39,697 nucleotides of DNA, taken from NCBI GenBank assembly GCA_963785755.1, contig CAWAXG010000066.1, positions 1-39,697 on the forward strand, given 5' to 3'. The DNA is from JACCXG01 sp963785755 (GTDB taxonomy: Bacteria; Acidobacteriota; Vicinamibacteria; Vicinamibacterales; 2-12-FULL-66-21). Numbering within the stretch: the first letter of the stretch is position 1; each line of letters opens with the position of its first letter. The notes beneath the pieces are model-generated. The model saw only the letters and a program-made list of their open reading frames with translations. It was not told where the DNA came from and did not search any database. The position numbers and the translations under genes were made by a program. Shown piece after piece: positions 1 to 8,001 of the stretch.

Positions 1-11
1 GCGGTTCGCTT

Positions 12-779
12 TTGTGTGGTCACTGCCCTTTGGCTCAGCAGCAAAGAACGACCACCGGAGTCTTCACCTTGCCATTTAAAAACCGACACAGCGTCGCCGA
101 TGTCTCAGCGTTCCTGTTCGACGTTGACGGCACACTAATCGACAGCAACGCGGCACATGCAGAGACCTGGACGCAGGCGTTGCGCGAACACGGGATTGCC
201 TGCGACGTTGCGGACGTGCGTCCGTTGGTCGGGATGGGCGGGGACAAGTTGCTAGCACGGATTGCGCATCTCGAGGAAGACTCGCCTGACGGTCGGTCTA
301 TCGGACAACGAAAGAAGGCGCTCTTTGCCGAACGATTGCCGCACTTGTCGCCCACGCCAGGCGCTCGCGCCCTCATTGCCTATCTCCACCGGTTGAAAAA
401 GACGCTTGTCGTGGCCACGTCGGCTGACGATCGCGAAATGCGCGCACTGCTCGAGCAAGCCGGCGTGGCTGATTTGATCCCCCTCCGCATTTCGAAGGAC
501 GACGCGACGCAGTCAAAGCCTGACCCGGACATCTTGCAGGCCGCGCTGAAACGGGCCCAAGCGACCGCTGACAAAACGATCATGATTGGCGACACGCCCT
601 TTGACGTCGAGGCCGCGCACCGAGCAGGCATCGATTCGATCGCGCTTCGGTGCGGAGGCTACTGGTCTGATGCGGACCTGCAAGGGGCACTCGTGATTCT
701 CGAGGATCCCGCCGCCCTGCTCGCCTATTGGGCAACTGAGACGTCGGGCACAAACCCTCTTGGACCCGCTTCGGCTTAG
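12..779 (+). CDS. HAD-superfamily hydrolase (phosphoglycolate phosphatase / beta-phosphoglucomutase type)
   Basis: A 255-aa soluble phosphohydrolase of the haloacid dehalogenase superfamily. All four HAD motifs are visible: motif I DVDGT (D37 nucleophile, D39), motif II T136-S137 in VVATSAD, motif III K169 in QSKPDPD, and motif IV GDTPFD (D194, D198). A helical cap domain lies between motifs I and II (about residues 45-115), as in the PGP/beta-PGM subfamily, so the substrate is probably a small phosphorylated sugar or acid; the exact one cannot be read. The first ~25 residues are not HAD-like, and an in-frame TTG at 69 could be the true start. The gene is close to the left edge, so its upstream operon context is unknown. 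Confidence 0.85.
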   Translation: MCGHCPLAQQQRTTTGVFTLPFKNRHSVADVSAFLFDVDGTLIDSNAAHAETWTQALREHGIACDVADVRPLVGMGGDKLLARIAHLEEDSPDGRSIGQRKKALFAERLPHLSPTPGARALIAYLHRLKKTLVVATSADDREMRALLEQAGVADLIPLRISKDDATQSKPDPDILQAALKRAQATADKTIMIGDTPFDVEAAHRAGIDSIALRCGGYWSDADLQGALVILEDPAALLAYWATETSGTNPLGPASA

Positions 780-1022
780 CATCGGTTCCCCGCGTTGGCG
801 TTCGCGGCAGCATCCTCCTTCGAGTCGATGAACCGGTATGGGCGAAACCTGAGGTTCCAGGAATGAAGGCAAATCGTTCCCGAGTCGGCTGTTCAACTCC
901 CGTAACGCCGCATCGACCAGCTCCCCGAAGCCGCCCGGATGGCGAGTCTCGGCTCCTCCCAGCGCGTACCAGATATCTGCGAGCTCTTCGTTCGACAATC
1001 CGACAAACCGCGCGTCGCTCAT
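513..1022 (-). CDS. small hypothetical protein, last gene of the KaiC operon; C-terminus unclear
   Basis: Begins at ATG 1022, with GGGAG about 8 nt upstream and 31 nt after the receiver gene's stop. The first ~50 residues look like genuine protein (motifs SNEELADIWYALGG, HPGGFGELVDAAL, RLGNDLPSFL). I recognise no family. After about residue 55 the composition becomes Arg/Cys/Ser-rich and the frame runs antisense into the HAD gene until a stop at 513. The natural end was therefore probably near 800-850 and was lost, or the stop is hidden by an indel. The N-terminal part is supported by position and ribosome-binding site; the extension to 513 is doubtful. Confidence 0.45.
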   Translation of the reverse strand: MSDARFVGLSNEELADIWYALGGAETRHPGGFGELVDAALRELNSRLGNDLPSFLEPQVSPIPVHRLEGGCCRERQRGEPMLSRSGSKRVCARRLSCPIGEQGGGILENHECPLQVRIRPVASAPKRDRIDACSVRGLDVKGRVANHDRFVSGRLGPFQRGLQDVRVRL

Positions 1023-1053
1023 TGTTCGCTCCCGTCTTTGCGAAGATCTGGGA

Positions 1054-1500
1054 TCAGTGGTTACGGTCTGGCTTGGTGGCCTCACCCGCGCTGGGACTCC
1101 GATCGACGACCGGCGGACCGCCATTGCCATGGGGATGCGCCGCAAAGCAGGCACGCACGGTTCGGAGCAGTAATTCCGGCGTAAACGGCTTTCTGAGCAC
1201 GGTGTGGAACAGCGCACTCTGATGCGGCATGGCCGAGGGGAGCGACGTCATCATCACGATCGGAATATGGCGATATGTCTCGCTCTCTCGCATCGCCGAC
1301 GCGAGCTCGGCCCCATCCATGACCGGCATCATCATGTCCGTGATGACGAGACCGATCGGGCGTTCCTTCAGGATGTCGAGCGCCAGCCGACCGTTGATCG
1401 CGACACTCACGTCGTAGTCGTAGTCGCGCAACATGTCGCGCAACATCTCGGCCAGGCCGAACTCGTCGTCAACGATCAGGATCGAGCCTGAGGTGGACAC
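1054..1500 (-). CDS. single-domain response regulator (CheY-like)
   Basis: A 148-aa receiver with no output domain. Start chosen at GTG 1500, because a GGGGAG ribosome-binding site overlaps the stop of the upstream KaiC-like gene only 7 nt away. Conserved receiver residues are present: D11/D12 acidic pair, D55 phospho-acceptor in ITDMMMPVMDG, T85 and K104 in LRKPF. The C-terminal tail is short and polar. Being co-transcribed with a histidine kinase and a KaiC-like ATPase, it probably acts as a phosphate shuttle or sink, or as a regulator of the ATPase by protein contact. That role is inferred; the receiver fold is clear. Confidence 0.88.
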   Translation of the reverse strand: MSTSGSILIVDDEFGLAEMLRDMLRDYDYDVSVAINGRLALDILKERPIGLVITDMMMPVMDGAELASAMRESETYRHIPIVMMTSLPSAMPHQSALFHTVLRKPFTPELLLRTVRACFAAHPHGNGGPPVVDRSPSAGEATKPDRNH

Positions 1501-1507
1501 GGCGCCG

Positions 1508-2995
1508 CTACTCCCCGGCTTCCGTGAGGCGCATCTCGTTCGACACACCTCCTCCGGACGCCACTTGTAATTCGGCGGCGAACGTATCCAAGAGGCGAAT
1601 GCCGGCATCCGTAATCTGGATCTCGCGCATCCTCGCGTCGTAGTCGTCGTCCCGCACTTTCAGGATCACCATCACCCGCAACATGGCAGCCCGGTGCTCG
1701 ACATGACGCATCAGAATGATGTTCTGCGTGGCCGCGGACAGCCCATTGATGGGCACCTGAATGCTTCGCGAGAACAACTCTCGCGTCTCGGTCGTGTAGA
1801 GGGTTGTGACCCCCAAGCCTTCGAGCTCCTGGGCGATCGCGCTGTAGACGTGAGAGAGCCGCTCGGGAAAGTCAGCGGCGTGTTCAAACCCCTCCATCCC
1901 GTCCAGAACCAACCGATGCGGGCGGAACTCGCGAACCGTCTGAATCAAGCTCTCCCCGAGCTCGTCGATCACGCCCTCGACCGGCCGATGCCACAGGATC
2001 TGCGCGAGACCGTCTTCGACGCCTTGTGCCAGTCCGCCAATGCCCACTCGTTGGCATTTCGCCAGAATCGCTTCGGGTCGCTCGTAGAAGCCAAAGTACA
2101 AGGATCGTTCGCCTCGCTTGATCCCCTCCGATAGGAACTGCATCCCGAGGAGTGTCTTGCCACTGCCGGACGACCCAAGCAGCATCGTGATGGAGCCTTG
2201 CCGGACGCCGCCCCGGAGCATGGCGTCGAGCTCTGCCACACCGAACGAGAGCTTCGAGCCGCCTGCAGCTGACGCGTTGCCGACGGGGGCCTGCAGAAAT
2301 GCCGTCTCGATTCGTGGCCGGACCTCGAGGCCCTTGTCCGTAATCCGGACGGAATGCAGCCCCCGCAGCGGCGCACTGCCGCGGAGTTTCAGGACGCGGA
2401 TGTGCCGGAGGGGCCGCAATTCGGACAGTTCGTCCGTGAGGTGCAGGACGCCGTCCACCATCGTGTGCTCGGGGAAGAATCCGGTCGCGCGCTCAGCGTT
2501 GGTTAGGAGCATCACCGTGCACTCGGTGAGATCCGCCAAGGTTTGAATCTCGACCAGGAACTTTTTGAAGTCCCGGTCAGTCGGCGATGATTCCTGCGCG
2601 GAGATCAGGCCGTCGACGATCAGCAGCGTGGCCTTGTGCTTCTGGATGGCGCCGCGAATCAAGGTGACGAGCCCTTCGAGCCCTTCCGATGCGAGCGTGC
2701 TGTAGCCGCCGATGTAGTAGACGTGATCGGGAATCGCCGCTTCGTTGAAGAAGGACATCCGTCGCAAGTGCCCGAACATGCGGGAATGCGATTCGGCTAG
2801 CAGCGTCACGTAGACCGCGTGCCCGCCGGTTGATGCATGATGGAAGCACGCTTGGTTGGCCAAGATCGTCTTGCCCGCACCAGGCGGTCCCTGCACGATG
2901 TACACCCCCGACGTTAGAAGCCCGCCTTCGAGGATCCGATCCAGTCCCGCAATGCCCGTTGGCCGACGCGCCGACGCCGCTCGCTGCTCAACCAC
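1508..2995 (-). CDS. KaiC-like double-domain RecA/ATPase
   Basis: A 495-aa protein with two KaiC/RecA domains in tandem. Walker A motifs are GPPGAGKT (36-43) and GSSGSGKT (274-281); Walker B aspartates are D128 (LLIVDG) and D365 (RLVLDG). The catalytic Glu pair of cyanobacterial KaiC is reduced to a single Glu: E68 in the first domain and E305 in the second (FYERP). The segment around 418-430 (GLSAATQNIILM) aligns with the KaiC phosphorylation loop: S420 matches Ser431, but Ala421 replaces Thr432. GTG start at 2995 directly abuts the kinase stop TAA, with GGAGGGG upstream, so translation is coupled. There is no kaiA or kaiB nearby. This looks like a KaiC-family signalling ATPase rather than a full clock. 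Confidence 0.92.
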   Translation of the reverse strand: MVEQRAASARRPTGIAGLDRILEGGLLTSGVYIVQGPPGAGKTILANQACFHHASTGGHAVYVTLLAESHSRMFGHLRRMSFFNEAAIPDHVYYIGGYSTLASEGLEGLVTLIRGAIQKHKATLLIVDGLISAQESSPTDRDFKKFLVEIQTLADLTECTVMLLTNAERATGFFPEHTMVDGVLHLTDELSELRPLRHIRVLKLRGSAPLRGLHSVRITDKGLEVRPRIETAFLQAPVGNASAAGGSKLSFGVAELDAMLRGGVRQGSITMLLGSSGSGKTLLGMQFLSEGIKRGERSLYFGFYERPEAILAKCQRVGIGGLAQGVEDGLAQILWHRPVEGVIDELGESLIQTVREFRPHRLVLDGMEGFEHAADFPERLSHVYSAIAQELEGLGVTTLYTTETRELFSRSIQVPINGLSAATQNIILMRHVEHRAAMLRVMVILKVRDDDYDARMREIQITDAGIRLLDTFAAELQVASGGGVSNEMRLTEAGE

Positions 2996-5065
2996 TTACG
3001 TCCCCTCCACTCTGCCGCTGACGGATTCACGCTCCTTGCGCCGCGGGAGCACCGCCGTGAAACAGGCGCCTTCTCCGAGCTCGCTGACGACGGAGATCGT
3101 CCCGCCCATGGCGACGCAGATGTTCTTCACGACCCAGAGGCCGATGCCGAATCCTCCACTGCGCTGCTCGACGCCCCGGTCGAACCGTTCGAAGATCCGC
3201 GCCTGCTGATCGGGCGCGATGCCGACGCCATGGTCCTGCACGCGCAGTCGTGCCACCTGGTCATCCGCATCCACCTCCACCTCAATCGGTCGGCCAGCCC
3301 CAAATCGAATGGCATTGGACAGCAGGTTCCGGCAGATCTGCTCCACGCGCAGCCGATCCCACGAACCCGTCGCATTCCCTCGATTGGAGAACGTGAGCTG
3401 ACACCGGGCGATTGCAAGCTCCGCGTCGAATGTGGCGACGACGTCGCGAGTCGTTTGCGCCAGATCCATGGCTTCCGGCTGGAGATCGATCCGTCCGGTC
3501 GACAGGCGCGAGACGTCAAGCAGCCGGTCCAGGGTCTCCAGCAGTCGATGCAGCCGCTGCTCCACTCGGCGCAGCTGTCCCTGTACCCACTCCACCGGCA
3601 CCGTCTCGCTCGATGACGCCATCTGCTCGGACTTCTCCATCGCCAGCCTCAATTGGAACATCAGCGGCGCGATCGGGTTGCGAAGCTCGTGCGCCACGGT
3701 GGCGATGAATTCATCGCGCGCGACGACGGCGTGCTGCAGCTCTTGCAGCCGCGCACGGATGGAGGTCAGCACCACGCCGTTGACGTCATCCACTCCCGTG
3801 GACGACAGCGTCTTTGGGACTGCTGTCGGAGGCGTGCCGGGCCGAGAGCCCACGTCCCGTGGAGGTTCGACGGCGCACAGCGCCGAGAGCGGAATCCGTG
3901 TGAGCACGGTGGTTCCGCCGTCCGGCGTCGGCTCGATCTCGACGGCGCCGCCAACCGCGGCGGCCCGCTCGCGCATGCTCTGCAGCCCCATCATCGTCGT
4001 GCCCAAACCGCTCGAGGGGAATCCGACCCCGTCGTCTTCGACCACCAGCACGAGGGTCTCGCCGCGTTGCTCCAGCAGGACGTTCACCGATTGGGCCTGG
4101 GCGTGCTTGGCGACGTTGTTCAACGCTTCCTGGGCAATGCGATACACGCTGGCTTCCAGTTCCGGCGCGAAGCGCACAGTGTCATGGGTTCCCGCATGAA
4201 ACGTGGCCCGGATGCCGGTGTGCCGCGACCACTCCTGGACGTACGTGTCCATGACCTTGGTGAGGCCGAGTTCATCCAACGCCGCCGGTCTCAGCTCCCA
4301 CGCGAGGAAATCGACACTCCCGTCGATACGCGCCAGCATGCCGAGCGCCTGGGCGAGCACTTCGACCACGTCCCGGCCGTCGCGCGCATTCGCGTCGAGT
4401 GCCTCGAGGGTGAGCCGGAGCGCCGTCAGTCGTTGTCCCAAATCGTCGTGCAAGTCGCGGGCGAGGCGCCGACGCTCCTCTTCCTGTACGACCACGAGAC
4501 GACGGAGTAGACGGATCCGCGCTGCTTCGGCATGTGTTCGGTCTGCTATCTCGGTAGCGAGGAGAGCGTTCGACTCCAACAATCGCCGGCTCGTGTCCTC
4601 CACCCGAGCCGCGAGGGAGTCGCTCAGGGTATTGCGACGCTTCTCGTCGGGTGTGGCCGACGGCACTTCATGCGCAAGGGCCGCGTAGCCCACGCAGCGT
4701 CCATGTTGACGGATCGCCACGACGGTGGCGTTGACGCACCGTCGACTTCCGTCTTCGCCGGCCAGCCATCGCTGCGTGGAAACCGACCCTTGGCGTTCTA
4801 CGTACTGCAGATCCGCTATTCGAATGCCGAACTCTCCGTCATGCGGCGTGAAGAGCGTCGACACATGTACGCCGATGGCGGCGTCGCGCGCGTACCCGAA
4901 GATGCGCTCTGCACCCACGCTCCACGACGTGACGATCCCGTCTGCGTCCAATGTCACAAACGCGTGCTCGACGAAGCTGTCGATGGCGAGCGGTAACGTG
5001 TCCTCGCGCACACTAACGGCATCGGTCTGCAGCTGGTCTTCACGCATTGAGTCGACCAGGCCCAC
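2996..5065 (-). CDS. PAS histidine kinase with two different kinase modules
   Basis: A 689-aa cytoplasmic sensor with no membrane segment. A PAS domain (about 25-135) is followed by a coiled linker, then a HisKA_3/NarX-type dimerisation domain with phospho-His H206 in LARDLHDDLGQ. Its HATPase has N-box EALNNVAKHA (313-322) and G1 DDGVGF (344-349). After a linker (395-435) comes a second, classical HisKA domain with H459 in VAHELRNP. Its own HATPase has N-box NLLSNAIRFG (580-589), G1 DHGVGI (611-616) and G2 GGFGIGL (637-643). Both modules look catalytically complete. GTG 5065 is used here; ATG 5047 is an alternative. It is the first gene of the KaiC operon and diverges from a NarL regulator, the usual partner class for HisKA_3 kinases. 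Confidence 0.92.
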   Translation of the reverse strand: MGLVDSMREDQLQTDAVSVREDTLPLAIDSFVEHAFVTLDADGIVTSWSVGAERIFGYARDAAIGVHVSTLFTPHDGEFGIRIADLQYVERQGSVSTQRWLAGEDGSRRCVNATVVAIRQHGRCVGYAALAHEVPSATPDEKRRNTLSDSLAARVEDTSRRLLESNALLATEIADRTHAEAARIRLLRRLVVVQEEERRRLARDLHDDLGQRLTALRLTLEALDANARDGRDVVEVLAQALGMLARIDGSVDFLAWELRPAALDELGLTKVMDTYVQEWSRHTGIRATFHAGTHDTVRFAPELEASVYRIAQEALNNVAKHAQAQSVNVLLEQRGETLVLVVEDDGVGFPSSGLGTTMMGLQSMRERAAAVGGAVEIEPTPDGGTTVLTRIPLSALCAVEPPRDVGSRPGTPPTAVPKTLSSTGVDDVNGVVLTSIRARLQELQHAVVARDEFIATVAHELRNPIAPLMFQLRLAMEKSEQMASSSETVPVEWVQGQLRRVEQRLHRLLETLDRLLDVSRLSTGRIDLQPEAMDLAQTTRDVVATFDAELAIARCQLTFSNRGNATGSWDRLRVEQICRNLLSNAIRFGAGRPIEVEVDADDQVARLRVQDHGVGIAPDQQARIFERFDRGVEQRSGGFGIGLWVVKNICVAMGGTISVVSELGEGACFTAVLPRRKERESVSGRVEGT

Positions 5066-5111
5066 GCCGACAGCAGTTGACGACTGCGCGCGGGCAGACC
5101 AGACTGGACTG

Positions 5112-5780
5112 ATGACGCTCCCCGTGACGAAACGGCTCAGGATACTCCTGGTGGAAGATCACGAGACCGTGCGGCAGGGCTTGAAGCTCCTCATCGAGCG
5201 CGAACCGGACTTCCAGGTGATCGGTGAGGCCAGCAACGGAACTCAAGCGATAGAACGAGCCAACGTCGAGGGTCTCGATGTCGTCATCATGGACCTGTCG
5301 ATGCCGGGCGTCAGCGGCGTCATCGCGACGCGCCGTTTGAAGGACCTGCACCCGAACCTCGCGGTTGTGAGCTTGACGCGTCATGCCGACCAGACCTTTC
5401 TGCAGGAGCTCTTACGTGCCGGCGCGTCAGGCTACGTCTTGAAACAAAGCCCGCATTCAGAGCTGTTTCGCGCGATTCGAGCCGTCGCGAGCGGGCAGCA
5501 ATACATCGACCCCGCACTGACCCACCACCTCGCCGCACCGTTTGCGGCACAAGATCAACGTCGCGCGCGGCGCGGTGGGGCGATTCTGACCGACCGCGAA
5601 GCTGAAGTGCTGCGACTGGTGTCCCAGGGATACAGCAACAAGGAAATTGCCAGCAAGCTCGACGTCAGCACGAAAACGGTTGAGGTCCACAAGGCCAACG
5701 CGATGCGGAAGCTCAGTCTGCGCGGGAGGATCGAGCTCCTCCAATATGCGCTGCATCAAGGTTGGTTGCACGACGCCTGA
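5112..5780 (+). CDS. NarL/FixJ-family response regulator
   Basis: A 222-aa DNA-binding response regulator. The receiver domain (about 8-125) has E15/D16, phospho-acceptor D61 in VVIMDLSMPG, T89 and K111. The LuxR-type helix-turn-helix (about 157-215) contains LTDREAEVLRLV, GYSNKEIASKL and STKTVEVHKANAMRKL. ATG 5112 is chosen because it precedes the receiver by the normal 8 residues; a longer in-frame extension upstream is antisense to the kinase gene and not receiver-like. It diverges from the PAS kinase gene across 46 bp and is probably phosphorylated by that kinase's HisKA_3 module. Its targets cannot be read from the window. Confidence 0.92.
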   Translation: MTLPVTKRLRILLVEDHETVRQGLKLLIEREPDFQVIGEASNGTQAIERANVEGLDVVIMDLSMPGVSGVIATRRLKDLHPNLAVVSLTRHADQTFLQELLRAGASGYVLKQSPHSELFRAIRAVASGQQYIDPALTHHLAAPFAAQDQRRARRGGAILTDREAEVLRLVSQGYSNKEIASKLDVSTKTVEVHKANAMRKLSLRGRIELLQYALHQGWLHDA

Positions 5781-5821
5781 TGAAGGGTCGATTGTAGTCA
5801 CACCGCGAGGCTCAGTTCTAT

Positions 5822-5835
5822 TAGGGCTCGCCCTA
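5822..5835. terminator. short GC dyad after the NarL gene
   Basis: TAGGGC-TC-GCCCTA inverted repeat, 42 nt after the stop at 5780, with no following T-run. It could be a weak terminator. It resembles the dyad half of the element at 6011-6055 but lacks that element's box. The rest of 5781-6010 shows no convincing gene. Confidence 0.35.
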
Positions 5836-6010
5836 TGCCGTAACGCTGTCCCTTACGGGTCAGCCGCCGCCTTTCCCACCCGGTTGGTACTTTTCGCAGG
5901 AAGTCGCCAAACTCTATCTGTCCCAACAGCGAGCGGCGAGCCACTCGCGCAGTTGCGTGACGCTCGATGACACGCAGCTTGACTGTTCCTAACACGGCCG
6001 TGGAAGTGCA

Positions 6011-6055
6011 GTTAGGGCTGGCCCTAAGACTGCACTACCGGCATTCCCAATAGCC
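6011..6055 (+). promoter_or_regulatory. shared dyad-plus-box element, copy 1 (Mn catalase operon)
   Basis: GTTAGGG-CTGG-CCCTAA dyad, a 10-nt gap, then CCGGCATTCCCAATAGCC, ending 56 nt before the catalase ATG. The same arrangement and spacing recur at 9487-9531 (+) and 18576-18620 (-), each upstream of and pointing toward an operon. A promoter or activator-plus-operator site is inferred. The protein that binds it is unknown. Confidence 0.6.
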
Positions 6056-6111
6056 GACGCCGATCATCGCGTGACATCCTCCTGGGTGACATTGCATCAA
6101 GAGGAGAGCGA

Positions 6112-7017
6112 ATGATTCTACGAGTTGACCGTCTTGCGATCGAGCTACCCATGCCGGAACACCCCTCACCGAACTCTGCGTCCGCCGTACAGGAGCTGCT
6201 GGGCGGCAAATTCGGCGAGATGTCGACGCTGATGAACTACACGTTCCAGTCGTTCAACTTCCGTGGGCGCGATCAGATGAAGCCCTTCTACGATCTCATC
6301 GCGAACATTGCGGCCGAGGAATATGGGCACATCGAGCTCGTGAGTCACACAATAAACATGCTGCTCAGCGGCTCGACGATGCGTGGAAGCGATCCAACGG
6401 AGGCGCCGCTCGACGACGCCACGAATATGCGGAATCACTATCACTTCATCGCGAGCGGTCAGTCCGCCCTGCCGATCGACTCCATGGGAAATCCTTGGAA
6501 CGGTAGTTACGTGTTCTCGAGCGGGAACCTGAAGCTGGACCTCCTCCACAACTTCTTCCTCGAGTGCGGCGCTCGGGCGAACAAGATCCGCGTGTATGAA
6601 ATGGTCGACGATCCGGTCGCCCGGGAAATGGTCGGCTACCTCCTCGTCCGAGGCGGCACGCACATCGTGGCCTACGCCAAGGCGCTCGAGGCTTTGTCAG
6701 GGGTCGACGTCGGCAAGCTCCTACCGATTCCCGACATCAGCAACAAGCGATTCCCGGAAGCGCTGAAACACGAAGCGAAGGGTCTTCATCGTGTGATGTA
6801 CCGGATGAGCCAGGATGACTACCGCGAGATGGGAGCGATTTGGAACGGACCGCACCCAGAGGATGGATCCCAACTACGCGTGGTCGACGGACCGCCCGAA
6901 GGTGGGCCAGTACCCCTGCACCCCGCCGAGCCGCAACTGACGTCTCCAATCGGGCCTGACGGCGTGGACACGGGAATGCTCGGCGAGATTGCCGTGCGGC
7001 TGTTCGGCAAGAACTAA
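6112..7017 (+). CDS. manganese (non-haem) catalase
   Basis: A 301-aa di-manganese catalase that would convert hydrogen peroxide to water and oxygen in the cytoplasm. The dimanganese ligands of the family are all present at near-canonical numbers: E36 (KFGEMSTL), E70 and H73 (AAEEYGH), E151 (FFLECGARA) and H184 (RGGTHIVAY). Length is typical. ATG 6112 follows a clear AGGAG. It is the first gene of a five-gene stress operon (37 nt to the next gene). The dyad-plus-box element at 6011-6055 lies upstream and probably drives the operon. Confidence 0.96.
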   Translation: MILRVDRLAIELPMPEHPSPNSASAVQELLGGKFGEMSTLMNYTFQSFNFRGRDQMKPFYDLIANIAAEEYGHIELVSHTINMLLSGSTMRGSDPTEAPLDDATNMRNHYHFIASGQSALPIDSMGNPWNGSYVFSSGNLKLDLLHNFFLECGARANKIRVYEMVDDPVAREMVGYLLVRGGTHIVAYAKALEALSGVDVGKLLPIPDISNKRFPEALKHEAKGLHRVMYRMSQDDYREMGAIWNGPHPEDGSQLRVVDGPPEGGPVPLHPAEPQLTSPIGPDGVDTGMLGEIAVRLFGKN

Positions 7018-7053
7018 GCGCCTCTTCAACACACCCCATATAGGAGATTCGAC

Positions 7054-7644
7054 ATGGCTGACACCGGTACGCTCCACGACGCTTTCATCGACGAACTGCG
7101 CGACGCCTACGATGCAGAACGGCAACTCACCAAGGCGCTGCCGAAACTCGCGAAGGCCGCCACCTCACCGAAGCTGCGCGAGGCCTTCGAAGCGCATCTC
7201 GAAGAGACGCAGGGACAGATCGAACGCCTCGAACAGGTATTCGAGACCCTTGACGAAAAGGTGCGTGGGAAACACTGTGACGGAATCGCGGGCATCATCG
7301 AAGAAGGCAAGTCCGTCATGGAAGAAGACTTCGACGACGCCACCATGGACGCCTGCCTGATCGCGTCCGGCCAGCGGGCTGAGCACTACGAGATGGCTGC
7401 CTACGGCACATTGGTCGCCTGGGCGCGCGCCATGGGACATACCGATGCGGCAGACCTGCTGCAGGAGACGCTCGACGAGGAAAAGGCGGCAGACGAGAAA
7501 CTCTCCGCACTCGCCGAAGGCGGCATCAACCAAGGTGCCGCGAACGCCGGCTCGTCTGAAGATGACGAAGAAGAGCCGGCAGCCGTCGGCGCCGGCGCGA
7601 GGAACGCTGCGGCGTCGAAGGCCAAGTCGGGCTCACGACGTTAG
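7054..7644 (+). CDS. DUF892 / YciE-YciF-like ferritin-fold protein
   Basis: A 196-aa, mostly helical protein. The DUF892 core (about 1-160) begins LHDAFIDELRDAYDAERQL and carries the carboxylate/His pattern typical of ferritin-like bundles: E-x-x-L near the start, HLEETQGQIERLE at 49-61, and AEHYEMAAYGTL near 109-120. The tail from about 165 is an acidic then Ala/Ser/Lys-rich low-complexity stretch. A ribosome-binding site (AGGAG) precedes ATG 7054. The family is repeatedly found with Mn catalase and general-stress genes; a role in oxidative or osmotic stress is inferred from that company, and the biochemical function is unsettled. Confidence 0.9.
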   Translation: MADTGTLHDAFIDELRDAYDAERQLTKALPKLAKAATSPKLREAFEAHLEETQGQIERLEQVFETLDEKVRGKHCDGIAGIIEEGKSVMEEDFDDATMDACLIASGQRAEHYEMAAYGTLVAWARAMGHTDAADLLQETLDEEKAADEKLSALAEGGINQGAANAGSSEDDEEEPAAVGAGARNAAASKAKSGSRR

Positions 7645-7668
7645 CACCTGACCAGCATTGAGTGCGCC

Positions 7669-8001
7669 GTGGTGTTGATCCAGCTGCTCTTGCCGACCAT
7701 CCTCCCAAAGGGGCCGGCGGTGCACGACGCCACGGCCGCACTTGCCGACACCCACCGTGAACTCGCCGAGACGTTCGACGGGGTGACGGCCTACCTTCGC
7801 TCCCCCGCGAAGGGTATCTGGATCGCGCCAGATGGCCATACGGAGCAAGACGATGTGGTGATGGTGGAAGTCGTCACCGAGCGCTTTGACCGGCACTGGT
7901 GGCACACCTATATCGCCACCCTACTCGAGCGCTTTCAGCAGGACGCGATTCATGTGCGGGCTCACCCGATACAGCTGCTGGACGAGGCTGCGGAGGGGTG
8001 A
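7669..8001 (+). CDS. small uncharacterised protein, DUF6766-gene partner
   Basis: A 110-aa soluble protein with GTG start. I do not recognise a named family. Visible blocks are LLLPT at the N-terminus, GVTAYLRSPAKGIWIAPDG (about 42-60), DDVVMVEVV (65-73) and a C-terminal WWHTYIATLLERFQQDAIHVRA. The last looks like an amphipathic helix plus strand. Its stop overlaps the next ATG (TGATG), so it is translationally coupled to the DUF6766 membrane protein. A broken second copy of its middle section lies at 16202-16378. Confidence 0.75.
   Translation: MVLIQLLLPTILPKGPAVHDATAALADTHRELAETFDGVTAYLRSPAKGIWIAPDGHTEQDDVVMVEVVTERFDRHWWHTYIATLLERFQQDAIHVRAHPIQLLDEAAEG

Noticed and set aside
3432..4510. 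Overlapping plus-strand frames opposite the two-module kinase
   Set aside because: Ser/Arg-rich, no recognisable domain; the kinase boxes on the minus strand are intact throughout.
5781..6010. Possible riboswitch or sRNA between the NarL and catalase genes
   Set aside because: Only short dyads are visible (5822-5835 and the CCC-TTAC-GGG near 5853); no recognisable riboswitch core.
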